Below are positions 9,900-19,571 of a stretch of DNA of 64,000 bases, one piece after another. The DNA lies in NCBI RefSeq assembly GCF_007748195.1, contig NZ_CP037920.1:7188062-7252061 (forward strand), read 5' to 3'. Within the stretch, counting starts at the first letter, position 1. Each line of letters starts with the position of its first letter. Under the pieces are notes generated by a model. That model worked only from the letters and a program-made list of their open reading frames with translations. It was not told the origin of the DNA and searched no databases. The DNA is from Gimesia aquarii. GTDB lineage: Bacteria; Planctomycetota; Planctomycetia; Planctomycetales; Planctomycetaceae. Position numbers and translations under genes: made by a program.

Positions 9900-10222
9900 A
9901 GGATTAGTACCTGAATGTAAAGAGTTTCAAACGATTTTTAATTTCTACAGTATTATTAATACCATTCTTTTACTCGATCTTAACGGACACATTGTCCTAA
10001 TCTCAATTGTGGATCCCCAAAAATAGGGTATTCTGACAATGTTCTCCGTAGTTTTGGCATCTGTTTCCATCTCGAAAGCAGAGTTCCCTGAATTTACGTA
10101 GCCTTCTGTAAGTGGATGTGATATGAGTTGAAAATATCCCCAAAACGCCGTTAACCAAGATTGCATCAGACTTTGACTTCATCAATTCCTTCTACCTTCT
10201 CCGTGACCAGGAATTAAATATC
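9900..10222. other. Divergent intergenic region with an inverted repeat
   Basis: This 323-base region separates the minus-strand NHL gene from the plus-strand adaptor gene. It holds GGACA-CAT-TGTCC at 9985-9997, a perfect 5-bp inverted repeat. A weak promoter for the plus strand is TTGTGG (10007-10012), 16 bases, TATTCT (10029-10034), which would leave a leader of about 180 bases. No small gene with a believable ribosome binding site is seen. Confidence 0.35.
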
Positions 10223-11125
10223 ATGAATCATTCACGTGTGTTGATTAATTTGTCCACCATTATCACGGGATTATTGTTTGTGAGTTGTGGCTTTACGGAT
10301 GCCTGGGCACAATCACCGAGCTCTTCCGGCCTGAAAATTGACTCAGTATTAGTAAGCCTCATAGAACAGGTAGAAGTCCCCGCACGTGAAGTTGGTCAAC
10401 TCAAGAAAGTGTTGGTCAAAGAAGGTATGTCGGTTCAAGAAGGAGAAGTCTTGGCTCGAATTGAAGATTCAGAAGCTGTCTTACTTTTAAAACAGGCGAA
10501 ATTAGAATCGGAAATGTCGAATCTGAAAGCAGAAAATGACGTTAATATTCGTTTTGCCCGTAAAGCATATGAAGTAGCGAACTCTGAATTACAGCGCGCG
10601 GAAGATTCCATCAAAAAATATCCCAAGAGTATTTCCAAAACCGAATTGGATCGCTTGAAACTTACTGCAGAAAAAGCAGAATTGGAAATCGAACAGGCCT
10701 TAGAAGAAGCGAAGACGTCACAATTAGAAGCTCGCTTGAAACAGAATGCAGAACAGATTGCTTCACTGGCTATTCAACGTCGAAGAGTTGTGGCACCGAT
10801 ATCGGGAATGGTCGTACAAATTATGGCAAAGAACGGGGAATGGGTTCGCCCCGGTGATACCGTGCTTCGAATTTTAAAATTGGATCGATTACGTGCAGAA
10901 GGACTCGTAAATGCATCTAAACTGCAGAATCTAAACTTGAAAGGTCGACCTGTGGTCCTGATCGTAAATCAGGGAACAAAGAATGAACTCGAGTTCCAAG
11001 GGAAAATTTCGTTTGTCAGTCCGGAAATTAATCCGGTCAACCACCAGACCCGCGTCTGGGCAGATATTGAAAACCCCGACTTCAAGCTCAAACCGGGCAT
11101 GCGTGCTTCTCTGATTATCAAGTAA
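10223..11125 (+). CDS. HlyD-family periplasmic adaptor (membrane fusion protein)
   Basis: A 300-residue protein with a signal peptide (about 1-29, 'AWAQS'). It has the standard order of the family: a lipoyl half with 'VPAREVGQLKKVLVKEGMSV' and 'GEVLARIEDSEA' (about 50-85), a long alpha-helical hairpin rich in Glu, Ala, Leu and Lys (about 87-185), the second lipoyl half 'RRVVAPISGMVVQIMAKNGE' (about 192-212), and a beta-barrel end with 'VSPEINPVNHQTRVWADI'. Such adaptors link an inner-membrane transporter to an outer-membrane channel. No RND or ABC permease is next to it. Instead an M50 protein with its own HlyD-like end starts 32 bases downstream, which suggests the two form one complex. Confidence 0.85.
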   Translation: MNHSRVLINLSTIITGLLFVSCGFTDAWAQSPSSSGLKIDSVLVSLIEQVEVPAREVGQLKKVLVKEGMSVQEGEVLARIEDSEAVLLLKQAKLESEMSNLKAENDVNIRFARKAYEVANSELQRAEDSIKKYPKSISKTELDRLKLTAEKAELEIEQALEEAKTSQLEARLKQNAEQIASLAIQRRRVVAPISGMVVQIMAKNGEWVRPGDTVLRILKLDRLRAEGLVNASKLQNLNLKGRPVVLIVNQGTKNELEFQGKISFVSPEINPVNHQTRVWADIENPDFKLKPGMRASLIIK

Positions 11126-11157
11126 CCCATTCGATTGCGAAAGACAGTACAGCCACC

Positions 11158-13371
11158 ATGTCGTTCGGTCCTCAAGACTTTTCGAATCAACCTCTGCGTC
11201 TGCAAAAGCGAGCCGACTTGAGTATTCAACAGTTACAATTCGGCGGCAAAAAATATTGGGGCATTAAAGACCCGATTTCATTGCAATATTATCAACTGCG
11301 AGATGAAGAATTTTTTATCCTTCAAATGCTGGATGGAATTGTGTCATTTGAGACAGTTCGACGTGAATACGAACAACGATTTCGACCCCAGAAACTGGAA
11401 GCCGCACAACTACAGGGATTTTTATCACGCCTGCATCAGGAAGGATTAATCGTTGCCGACGCATTTGGGCAGGGTGAAATCCTGTTGGAACGTCGAAGCC
11501 AAAAACAGAAGCAAGCATTTCGCTCCAGATTTATGAATCCCCTGGCAATTCGTTTTCGAGGTCTTGATCCACATCGATTTTTAAATTGGTTACAACCCTG
11601 GTCATCTATTTGCTTTTCGCCATTGTTTCTATTGGCTTCACTCGTATTAATGATTGCCGCATTGACATTAATTCTTACACAGCTCGAAGCAGTTATTGCA
11701 CAACTTCCCGATTTTGCTACTTTTTTCGAAGCAAAAAATCTGGTACTCCTTGGTCTCAGTCTGGCCTTTGTTAAAATACTGCACGAGTTAGGACACGCGA
11801 TGGCCTGCAAACAATTTGGGGGCGAATGTCATGAGTTAGGAGTGATGTTGCTGGCATTTATCCCTTGCCTGTATGTAAATGTCAGCGATGCGTGGACAAT
11901 GACTAATAAGTGGCATCGTATCATTGTGAGTGCAGCTGGTATCTTTCTAGAACTAATCATTGCATCTATTTGTGTCTTCCTGTGGTGGTTCTCTTATCCG
12001 GGATTATTTCACTCACTTTGTCTGAATGTCGTTTTTATCTGTTCGGTCAGTACTTTGTTACTGAATGGAAACCCTTTGTTACGATATGATGGTTATTATA
12101 TTTTGCTGGACTTGCTGGAAGTGCCAAACTTGAGGCAAAGGGCACAAACGATTGTTTCCAATCGCCTGCATCACTGGTTTTTTGGCCACAAGGCCCCCAC
12201 GCTACTGAAAGAGCCAACGCGTCTGCGAAGATTTTTGTTTTTCTATGGTATTGCTTCGGTTTTGTACCGTTGGTTTATTGTCATCGTGATTTTGTCGGTT
12301 TGTTACTATGTTCTGGAACCCTATGGACTGGAAATCATCGCTCAGGCGCTAGGGGCTTTTATTTTGATGGGAATGTTGGTTGTGCCTTTGAAATCTGGTG
12401 TTAAAGAAATCCAGACCTATTCTAAAGCAGGCCAAATTCAGTGGCGACGTTTTACGGTACGTACAACACTGACACTGATTCTACTGGGCGGCTTGCTGTT
12501 CATACCTCTGCCCCATCGTATTACCACTCCCGCGCTCATTGAGTTGAAGGACGCAAAGCACGTCTATGTTACCGCGCCTGGTTTCCTGAAATCAGCAGTC
12601 ACTCCACAAACTTCATTGCAGCAGGGTTCCCTGATCGCTGAATTGCAAAACGACCAGATTCAACAGGAAATACTCAAATTGACTGGTCAAATCAATGAGC
12701 AGCAAATTCGTATCGACACACTGGGAAAACGTCAATTGGATGATCCGGAAGCTGCTCAGGAACTTCCAACTGCAACAGAACAACTGACCGATCTAGAAGA
12801 TCAACTGCAACAACGCCTCACAGACCTCAAGCGACTTAGTCTCAGAGCCCCTATTACTGGCACTGTCATTCCAGCACCACCCAAATCGACTTCTCCCGAA
12901 GAAGGATCACTTCCCAACTGGTCAGGCTCGCCGCTGGATCAGGAAAATCGAAATTGTTTCCTGGATCGAGGAACCTGGCTTTGTTCGATCGGCAACCCTG
13001 ACCAACTTCAGGCGCGCCTGATTGTTGACCAGGAAGATGTTGAGTTTATTCAACCAGGACAGTCCGTCCGGATTCTATTAGATGAATATCCTGGTCAACT
13101 TCTGAGAGGAACCATTCAGGAAATTGCAGAAATTGACACCAATGACTTACACTCAAATCTGATCCATCGTGAAGAAATTACGACAGAAGTCGACAATACA
13201 GGGAAAAGAAAACTGAGTAATACATCCTATCTGGCTCGGGTCTCCTTGGATGCTTTTTCTGAGCGACCTCTGATCCACTCAGGAGGTCAGGCCAAAATTG
13301 CTGTTTCACCTGAATCGTTGGGGAAAAAAGCATATCGACATCTGAGAAAAACCATTCGCCTGTTTCAGTAG
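11158..13371 (+). CDS. PqqD-like/M50 peptidase/HlyD-like membrane protein
   Basis: A 737-residue fusion. Residues about 20-110 resemble a PqqD-like winged helix ('YYQLRDEEFFILQMLDG', 'LHQEGLIVA'). The membrane part (about 160-440) has the site-2 protease signature: HELGH at 209-213 and NPLLRYDG at 305-312, whose Asp311 would be the third zinc ligand; several strongly hydrophobic segments surround them. The C-terminal about 250 residues form a HlyD-like unit with lipoyl halves and a coiled coil rich in Gln and Leu ('LTGQINEQQIRIDTLG', 'SLRAPITGTVIPAP'). The gene follows the adaptor gene by 32 bases. The family occurs widely in planctomycetes and in some peptide-export loci. Catalysis is likely, because all zinc ligands are present; the substrate is unknown. 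Confidence 0.8.
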   Translation: MSFGPQDFSNQPLRLQKRADLSIQQLQFGGKKYWGIKDPISLQYYQLRDEEFFILQMLDGIVSFETVRREYEQRFRPQKLEAAQLQGFLSRLHQEGLIVADAFGQGEILLERRSQKQKQAFRSRFMNPLAIRFRGLDPHRFLNWLQPWSSICFSPLFLLASLVLMIAALTLILTQLEAVIAQLPDFATFFEAKNLVLLGLSLAFVKILHELGHAMACKQFGGECHELGVMLLAFIPCLYVNVSDAWTMTNKWHRIIVSAAGIFLELIIASICVFLWWFSYPGLFHSLCLNVVFICSVSTLLLNGNPLLRYDGYYILLDLLEVPNLRQRAQTIVSNRLHHWFFGHKAPTLLKEPTRLRRFLFFYGIASVLYRWFIVIVILSVCYYVLEPYGLEIIAQALGAFILMGMLVVPLKSGVKEIQTYSKAGQIQWRRFTVRTTLTLILLGGLLFIPLPHRITTPALIELKDAKHVYVTAPGFLKSAVTPQTSLQQGSLIAELQNDQIQQEILKLTGQINEQQIRIDTLGKRQLDDPEAAQELPTATEQLTDLEDQLQQRLTDLKRLSLRAPITGTVIPAPPKSTSPEEGSLPNWSGSPLDQENRNCFLDRGTWLCSIGNPDQLQARLIVDQEDVEFIQPGQSVRILLDEYPGQLLRGTIQEIAEIDTNDLHSNLIHREEITTEVDNTGKRKLSNTSYLARVSLDAFSERPLIHSGGQAKIAVSPESLGKKAYRHLRKTIRLFQ

Positions 13372-13538
13372 CTTTGACCAGAATGGCCACAAACACCCTA
13401 TTTTAACAGATTGCCTTGACTCAAGATCGACATTTCCAGATTGACGCAGGATTGCTAAAATCCCCGGATTGACTGTAAAACAAGGCTGTTAAACTAAATC
13501 TCGAAACAAATAGAATCTGGCGGCAAGGAAGCTTCTCG

Positions 13539-14501
13539 ATGACCGATTCACAAACCGATTCCCTACCCACATTCAATCTCGTTGTGCTCGCTGGTGGGGA
13601 GTCAGCTGAGCGTACCATTAGCCTGCAAAGTGGAGAAAGCGTAGCACGTGCATTAACGTCTCGCGGACACCAGGTAAAAACAATTGATCCCTCTTTGATC
13701 GATCTCGAGTGCTTTGACTGGACTAACTGTGATGCCGTCTTTATTGCCTTACATGGAACTTATGGAGAAGATGGCACCATTCAAGCGACTCTCGATCGAT
13801 TGGGCGTCCCTTATTCTGGCTGCGATGCATCGACATCCAAACTCGCCTTCAGTAAATCAGCTTCCAAAGAACGTTTTATTCAATGCAATGTGAATACTCC
13901 CTCTTATGTGTTGATCCATGAATCAGATAACGCACAACGAATTGAGCAGCACGCACGAACGATGGGCTATCCATTGGTTGTAAAACCGGATGCGCAAGGT
14001 TCCAGCCTGGGAGTCACAATCGTACAGACTCCTGAAGAATTACCGCAAGCACTGACTCGCTGTTTTCACTACGACTCATTTGGAATTCTCGAGTCAGCCA
14101 TCAAAGGCTCCGAATGGACTCTCAGCGTGGTTAATGATCAGGTACTACCGCTGATTCAGATTCAAACCCCACATGAATTTTTTGATTACGAAGCGAAATA
14201 TCACGAAGACTCAACCGAATATCTGTTCGATTTCGACTTCCCAACAAATGTGATTCAAGCAATTACCAAAACAGGTGTGAATGCCTGCGAAGCACTAGGG
14301 ACAACTGGCATTGTCCGTGTCGATATGATCTTAGATCGTTTTCAGCAACCCTGGGTACTTGAAATAAATACCATTCCTGGATTCACAGATCACTCCCTGG
14401 TTCCCAAAGCAGCAGCTAAAGCCGGCATTGATTTTGGCGAATTGTGTGAACGGGCTCTCATCCATTGCCTGACTAAAACAGCCGATAAGCCGCAAAATTG
14501 A
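13539..14501 (+). CDS. ddl: D-alanine--D-alanine ligase
   Basis: A 320-residue ATP-grasp enzyme that joins two D-alanines for the peptidoglycan stem peptide, in the cytoplasm. Family hallmarks: N-terminal 'VLAGGESAERTISLQSG' (about 13-29), 'ALHGTYGEDGTIQATLDRLG' (about 70-88), 'GYPLVVKPDAQGSSLGV' (about 147-163, ATP-binding lysine and glycine loop) and 'RVDMILDRFQQPWVLEINTIPGFTDHS' split over about 263-290, which holds the Mg-binding Asp, Glu and Asn. Length is normal for Ddl. AAGGAAG at about 13526-13532 precedes the ATG. The next gene in the same direction is ftsQ-like, as in the classical division and cell wall cluster. Confidence 0.93.
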   Translation: MTDSQTDSLPTFNLVVLAGGESAERTISLQSGESVARALTSRGHQVKTIDPSLIDLECFDWTNCDAVFIALHGTYGEDGTIQATLDRLGVPYSGCDASTSKLAFSKSASKERFIQCNVNTPSYVLIHESDNAQRIEQHARTMGYPLVVKPDAQGSSLGVTIVQTPEELPQALTRCFHYDSFGILESAIKGSEWTLSVVNDQVLPLIQIQTPHEFFDYEAKYHEDSTEYLFDFDFPTNVIQAITKTGVNACEALGTTGIVRVDMILDRFQQPWVLEINTIPGFTDHSLVPKAAAKAGIDFGELCERALIHCLTKTADKPQN

Positions 14502-14728
14502 CAAAATTTAACCAAGTGGCCTGTTTGGCACCATAATATCAGCTTTTTTATAGAGCACCCCAACTCGACAAGCATCAGATTGCGATAATCATAAAGTAAG
14601 AACCAGCACCGTAATTGCTCCAACGGATTTAGTCATGCATCCGGCCTAATAGTTTCTGCAACAGGATCAGAACCACATTACATTTAAAAGTACCTCGTTT
14701 AGTTAGAGTCCGTGATCACAAAGAGCGT

Positions 14729-15718
14729 ATGAGTCGAAAAGCCCCCAAATCTAAAAAGCGACCTGTCAAAAAGAAGAAGGTCGAAGAAGTTATTGAAGAA
14801 GAGGAAGAATTTGAAGAAGAAAAAGCTTCTGCGCTGAGTCCTTCCTCCCTGATTCAATTGCTTTTCCGACCTAAGGTTCTCATATTTCTGGCAGTCATCG
14901 CGTCGGGTTTATTCTTTTTTCAGAAGCTCAAAAGCTACATCCCTGATCTGTCTCAGCGAGAAGAATACCAGATAGAAACAAAAAATCTTTCACTGATACC
15001 AGCTCCTCCACATTATGTTCCCATCGACATCGTCGATCAGGTAATGGCACAAAATCAACTGCCCGATCAATTATCACTACTCGATAAAAACTTAGTACAA
15101 ACAATCGCAGAAGCATTTCAGAAACACCCCTGGGTGCAGAACGTCGTCTCCGTTCGAAAGACCAATAACATAGAAGTTGAAGTCTTATTTCGTAAACCGG
15201 CAGCGATGGTCGAGATCAAACAGAGTTTATACCCGGTTGATAGTGAAGGCGTTTTGTTACCTCCCGAAGATTTTTCTGTTTCAGATGCCCGCCGCTATCC
15301 GGTCATCACGGGAATTCGATCGATCCCAGAGGGGCCTGCTGGCGCATCATGGGGAGACTTGACTGTCACTGGAGCCGCTCAGTTGGCAGAAGCACTCGGG
15401 CCTCATTGGAAAGAACTTGATATTGTTTCCATCGAAGCACCGTCACGAACGAGTGCGGAACTTTCTCTAGATGATCTGATTTATCGTCTGATTACAACAG
15501 GTGGTTCCCAAATCGTCTGGGGCCGTTCACCGAAAAGTCAACGACGAGGAGAGTTACGTGTTGATCAGAAAATCGGAAAGTTGGAAAAATACTATCGCGA
15601 TTATGGTGGTTTTGATCGTCCGCACGGTCCCTATGAAATCGACATCCGGCATTGGCAGGAAATTTCCCGCCGCCCTCTCAAACAACAAAGCAGACACCGT
15701 AGTTTGATTCGTCGTTGA
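14729..15718 (+). CDS. ftsQ: FtsQ/DivIB-like division protein
   Basis: A 329-residue bitopic membrane protein. The cytoplasmic N-tail is strikingly charged (Lys/Arg run at 5-18, then a Glu run at 18-32), followed by one membrane segment (about 49-65) and an extracytoplasmic part. Residues about 80-155 form a POTRA-like unit ('FQKHPWVQNVVSVRKTNNIE', 'PVDSEGVLLPPEDF'), and the end contains 'GELRVDQKIGKLEKYYRDYG', like the beta domain of FtsQ. FtsQ links early and late division proteins. Planctomycetes generally lack FtsZ, so the retained role is open. The gene lies 227 bases after ddl, in the order found in bacteria with a full dcw cluster. I assign the symbol by domain pattern and position. 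Confidence 0.75.
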   Translation: MSRKAPKSKKRPVKKKKVEEVIEEEEEFEEEKASALSPSSLIQLLFRPKVLIFLAVIASGLFFFQKLKSYIPDLSQREEYQIETKNLSLIPAPPHYVPIDIVDQVMAQNQLPDQLSLLDKNLVQTIAEAFQKHPWVQNVVSVRKTNNIEVEVLFRKPAAMVEIKQSLYPVDSEGVLLPPEDFSVSDARRYPVITGIRSIPEGPAGASWGDLTVTGAAQLAEALGPHWKELDIVSIEAPSRTSAELSLDDLIYRLITTGGSQIVWGRSPKSQRRGELRVDQKIGKLEKYYRDYGGFDRPHGPYEIDIRHWQEISRRPLKQQSRHRSLIRR

Positions 15719-15806
15719 CGCGAAGGGGCAACTCCTGAATCTGACAACAGAAGCTTCGCGCTATCTCAGAGTAACGCCTACTGCAATCAACAGCCTTCTC
15801 GATGTA

Positions 15807-16925
15807 TTAGCCGTCCGAGCTATCTAAGTGATTACACGAGCGTACTTCCAAAACACGCTCTGCATCATTTTTTATGATGTAGTTTGTTCTTAGCTTCAAA
15901 AAAGGAGACTCGATGAGTCTGAAACTCAAGTAGCCAATCGGCACCATAAACAAAAATCCCAACACAGAATAACAAAGGGCGATATAGAAATTAGAGACAG
16001 GCATAATATATCTGATCATAATTAAGATCAGAACTTTGTAGAAAAAAAAGTGTAGTAGATAGATCGAATAAGAATAGGTACCAATCAGAGCAATAAACCG
16101 GGATACTCTACCGGTGGAATGCGTAAAAGAATTATCGTACCAGGCAATGAGTAATGCATATGTGAGGCCTTCGAATGTCGGCATAACGACCCAAACGAGT
16201 CGATTTGAGGGATAGGACGGATTGTTATGGAAACCTCCTGCTTGATCAAAATTCCAAAAAAATATCGAAAATGCGATGAAGCCACCAATTACTAAAATAT
16301 GGCGCCCCATGATATAACCTCGCATTTGATACGCAATCATACCAAAGAGGAACTGATCGATTCTTCCAATGATTGTATAGTATGCAAACCTTTGAATTTG
16401 GCCGACCTCTTCATATAAGAAGAGTCGTAAAAGAATCGCAAAGCAAATAGCAAATCCAAGAGAATAATTTGATTTACGCGCGATGTATAACAAAAAAGGT
16501 AGTAATAAATAAAAGTGAAACTCGATTGCAATTGACCAACCTCCATTTGGTAAGGTTGGTAAGATTAGTCCTTTAAGAATCTCAAGACAATAGAGTTCAA
16601 AGGGAACACCGATTGAGTATTGGTGAACCCCAATGACTGTCACCACAAAAAATAATAACGGCGCGAGCCTTAAGAAACGATTCCACAAAAATGAAGCGTA
16701 TTTTATTTTCTTTCCATCGAGTAGCTTCGCAAATAAATAACCACTCAAGGCCATGAACAATGAAACTCCGGTATGTCCCTCATTGATCAAAGAAAGTGGA
16801 AAGAATGAAGGAGTATAAGTAAAGGAAATCTCTTGGTGCATAAAGTGCCAGGAAAAGACCATAAAAATGGCGACAGCCCTGATATGATCTAGCCCTATAT
16901 AATATTTTCCGGTTGATGACTTCAT
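15807..16925 (-). CDS. Acyltransferase 3 family membrane protein (OafA/YrhL type)
   Basis: A 372-residue polytopic protein with about ten hydrophobic segments. The family signature is at the N-terminus: 'GLDHIRAVAIFMVFSWHF' (about 12-29), with the conserved Arg in helix 1 and the His about ten residues later. 'NGGWSIAIEFHFYLLLPF' (about 125-142) is the second conserved block. These enzymes transfer acetyl or other acyl groups to sugars of surface polysaccharides or lipids. The gene appears more AT-rich than its neighbours and has no glycan gene beside it, so it may be an acquired single gene. The acceptor cannot be predicted. Confidence 0.85.
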   Translation of the reverse strand: MKSSTGKYYIGLDHIRAVAIFMVFSWHFMHQEISFTYTPSFFPLSLINEGHTGVSLFMALSGYLFAKLLDGKKIKYASFLWNRFLRLAPLLFFVVTVIGVHQYSIGVPFELYCLEILKGLILPTLPNGGWSIAIEFHFYLLLPFLLYIARKSNYSLGFAICFAILLRLFLYEEVGQIQRFAYYTIIGRIDQFLFGMIAYQMRGYIMGRHILVIGGFIAFSIFFWNFDQAGGFHNNPSYPSNRLVWVVMPTFEGLTYALLIAWYDNSFTHSTGRVSRFIALIGTYSYSIYLLHFFFYKVLILIMIRYIMPVSNFYIALCYSVLGFLFMVPIGYLSFRLIESPFLKLRTNYIIKNDAERVLEVRSCNHLDSSDG

Positions 16926-17492
16926 GGCATTGGCTCAGCCGTTGACACTTTTTCGCAAATATCTGTTTGCACAAAAATAACTATTTTGAACATCAAATTT
17001 CTTTTAAAACGGTACTGCATATTGAAAGCAAGAAAAATGTGCCTGGTTAAGGCTCAAATCGTCTTTTAGCCTCTATTCTGTACTATGGTAGTGTTTTTGA
17101 GGGCAAATTAGTTTGTTGCCAGTAATCAATACATCTTGACGGCAGAGTTTTTGAAGCAAGCATATGATCCATTTCCCGTTGATAATGAGACCATCGACAG
17201 CGCATTCGCAGGTGGAATCAGAGCCAATTAACCCAGCCCGATCTGCTTGATTTTCCCCTCTTTCACCTTGGGATAACTTGAATAAACAAGCAATCCGAGT
17301 TCTGATAGTAAGCATTCGTCAGTTTGTTGACTTCGAAAAAATACTGCCCTAGAATCACTAACTTAGTATTATTTAATAATTCAGCAAAAATTAGAGAGAA
17401 TCGAGTCTACGTCCCTGAATATCAGGCCGTTGATGAGCAACGTTCTCGGTTCCTATTTCGCTCGCCAAATAAAACAAAGGGGAATGACAACG
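16926..17492. other. Intergenic region upstream of acs, with a weak small reading frame
   Basis: A 567-base region between the acyltransferase (minus) and acs (plus). It holds the acs promoter (separate entry). A minus-strand frame at 17073-17315 would encode 80 residues with five cysteines, 'SDSTCECAVDGLIINGKW' in its middle. I could not match it to any family, see no good ribosome binding site, and treat it as doubtful, though its hydrophobic strand pattern is not random-looking. Confidence 0.3.
17327..17355 (+). promoter_or_regulatory. Sigma-70-like promoter of acs
   Basis: TTGACT (17327-17332), a 17-base spacer and TAGAAT (17350-17355). This matches the vegetative consensus at five of six and five of six positions with ideal spacing. 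The leader to the chosen acs start would be about 130 bases. Confidence 0.6.
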
Positions 17493-19448
17493 ATGAGTGA
17501 CCAGGCCAACGAAAACATAGAAAGCGTTCTTCAAGAAACTCGCTCATTTCCACCTCCGGCAGAGTTTGTAGAACAGGCAAATATCTCCAGTAAAGAACAG
17601 TACCTGGAACTTTGGAATCATGCCAAAGACGACCCCGTCAGCTTCTGGGGCGATCTGGCACAAGAACTGGAATGGTCACAGCCTTACGATCAAGTCATTG
17701 AGGGAGAAATGCCTGAAACAAAGTGGTTCACCGGTGGCAAAATCAACGCCTCAGTGAACTGTATTGACCGTCACCTGGATAGTTGGCGAAAAAATAAAGC
17801 CGCCATCGTCTGGGAAGGTGAGCCAGGCGATACACGTGTCCTTCGCTACCAAGACTTACATCGCGAAGTCTGCAAATTTGCAAATTGCTTGAAAAAGCTG
17901 GGCATTGAAACCGGTGATCGCGTGACATTATACATGCCAATGGTGCCCGAACTTGCTATTGCGATGCTTGCCTGTTCGCGCATCGGAGCCACCCACTCTA
18001 TTATCTTTGGTGGTTTCAGTGCAGACGCCATTGCTGATCGGAACAATGACGCTCAGGCCAAACTCGTGATTACTTCAGATGGTGGCTGGCGTCGTGGCAA
18101 AAACATTCCGCTTAAAGAAGCCGTTGATCAGAGCCTGGAAAAATCACCAAGTGTGGAGAAAGTAGTCGTCTACCGCCGTACTGGTTGCGAAGTCGACATG
18201 GTTCCCGACCGGGACTACTGGTGGCACGATCTGATGGATGGAGCTTCCGCTGAGTGTGATCCCGTTGAACTTGATAGCGAACACCCGCTCTTTATTCTTT
18301 ATACTTCAGGAAGTACCGGTAAACCCAAGGGAGTACAACACTCCACCGGTGGTTATCTTTTGGGAACGAAGATGACCTCTAAATGGGTTTTTGATCTGAA
18401 AGAAGATGACACTTACTGGTGTACTGCCGATATTGGCTGGATTACTGGGCATAGCTATATTGTCTATGGACCTCTGGCGAACGGTGCCACAACTGTTATG
18501 TATGAGGGGGCTCCTAACTGGCCTGACGAAGGTCGCTTCTGGGAAATCATTGAGAAATATCAGGTTAACATCTTTTACACCGCTCCCACTGCAATTCGTG
18601 CCTTTATCAAATGGGGCGATGAGTGGCCGAATAAGTATGATCTTTCCAGCTTGCGTCTTTTGGGAACCGTGGGTGAGCCAATCAACCCCGAAGCCTGGAT
18701 GTGGTACCACACTGTTATCGGACAGGAGCGCTGCCCGATTGTTGATACATGGTGGCAAACCGAAACTGGGGGGATCATGATGAGTCCCCTGCCGGGTGTG
18801 ACAGCAACCAAACCCGGTAGCTGTACGACTCCTTTACCGGGCGTTGTCCCTGATATTGTCACTGCAGCTGGTGAAAGCCTGGGCGACAATCAGGGAGGTT
18901 TACTCGTAATGCGTCAACCATGGCCTCACATGTTACGCACATTATACGGTGATCATGATCGTTTCAAAGAAGTTTACTTCAGCACTATTGAAGGCTGCTA
19001 TCTGGCCGGCGATAGTGCAAGACGTGATGAAGATGGCTACTACTGGATTATGGGACGTATCGATGATGTAATTAATGTTTCCGGTCACCGTTTGAGTACA
19101 ATGGAAGTCGAAAGTGCACTCGTTTCACATCCGAATGTCGCAGAAGCGGCCGTGGTTGGTTTCCCACATGAAATTAAAGGAGAAGGCATCTGCTGCTTTG
19201 TCACTCTGACTACTGACGATGGTGGCGATGAACTTAAGGCAGAGCTGAAACAGCATGTACGTACCCAGATTGGCGTGGTGGCAACACCCGATGAAATTCG
19301 CTTCGCGGCAGCGCTTCCTAAGACACGCAGTGGTAAAATCATGCGACGTCTATTAAGAGACATCGCCGCAGGTCGCGAAAGCGTGGGGGATACAACAACT
19401 CTCGAAGATTACAGTGTCGTCGCGAATCTGCGGCAAGGGGATGAATAA
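17493..19448 (+). CDS. acs: Acetyl-coenzyme A synthetase
   Basis: AMP-forming acetate-CoA ligase of 651 residues. It activates acetate to acetyl-AMP and then acetyl-CoA in the cytoplasm. ANL-family motifs: '[18 protein letters not shown]' (A3, about 270-290), 'TWWQTETGG' (A5, about 417-425), '[20 protein letters not shown]' (A7-A8 region, about 508-527) and '[11 protein letters not shown]' (A10) with Lys615, the residue that Pat-type enzymes acetylate in other bacteria. The ATG at 17493 is chosen because AAAGGGG lies at 17476-17482, about 10 bases before it, and because the resulting length is normal; in-frame ATGs at 17430 and 17484 are possible but poorer. A sigma-70-like promoter lies about 140 bases upstream and a hairpin follows the gene. 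Confidence 0.96.
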   Translation: MSDQANENIESVLQETRSFPPPAEFVEQANISSKEQYLELWNHAKDDPVSFWGDLAQELEWSQPYDQVIEGEMPETKWFTGGKINASVNCIDRHLDSWRKNKAAIVWEGEPGDTRVLRYQDLHREVCKFANCLKKLGIETGDRVTLYMPMVPELAIAMLACSRIGATHSIIFGGFSADAIADRNNDAQAKLVITSDGGWRRGKNIPLKEAVDQSLEKSPSVEKVVVYRRTGCEVDMVPDRDYWWHDLMDGASAECDPVELDSEHPLFILYTSGSTGKPKGVQHSTGGYLLGTKMTSKWVFDLKEDDTYWCTADIGWITGHSYIVYGPLANGATTVMYEGAPNWPDEGRFWEIIEKYQVNIFYTAPTAIRAFIKWGDEWPNKYDLSSLRLLGTVGEPINPEAWMWYHTVIGQERCPIVDTWWQTETGGIMMSPLPGVTATKPGSCTTPLPGVVPDIVTAAGESLGDNQGGLLVMRQPWPHMLRTLYGDHDRFKEVYFSTIEGCYLAGDSARRDEDGYYWIMGRIDDVINVSGHRLSTMEVESALVSHPNVAEAAVVGFPHEIKGEGICCFVTLTTDDGGDELKAELKQHVRTQIGVVATPDEIRFAAALPKTRSGKIMRRLLRDIAAGRESVGDTTTLEDYSVVANLRQGDE

Positions 19449-19509
19449 TTTTAAGATTCTCTTCGAAATTTAACTTCAAAATGTGTGCTTGCACGCGCTA
19501 AAATATTCT

Positions 19510-19545
19510 GCAGGATGGTAGTTTGTGTACCATCCTGCTCTTCGT
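19510..19545 (+). terminator. Hairpin terminator between acs and larB
   Basis: GCAGGATGGTA (19510-19520), a 7-base loop and the exact complement TACCATCCTGC (19528-19538): an 11-bp perfect stem followed by the modestly T-rich TCTTCGTTT. It fits a terminator of acs with a weak U-tract, or an attenuator for larB. Because it lies before base 19572, it also argues against a longer larB starting at 19485. Confidence 0.6.
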
Positions 19546-19571
19546 TTGATAAAGTCAATCAAGGTACCCGA

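Noticed and set aside
15719-15760. Inverted repeat CGCGAAG ... CTTCGCG after the ftsQ-like gene.
   Set aside because: The loop is 28 bases and there is no T-run, so a terminator is not supported.
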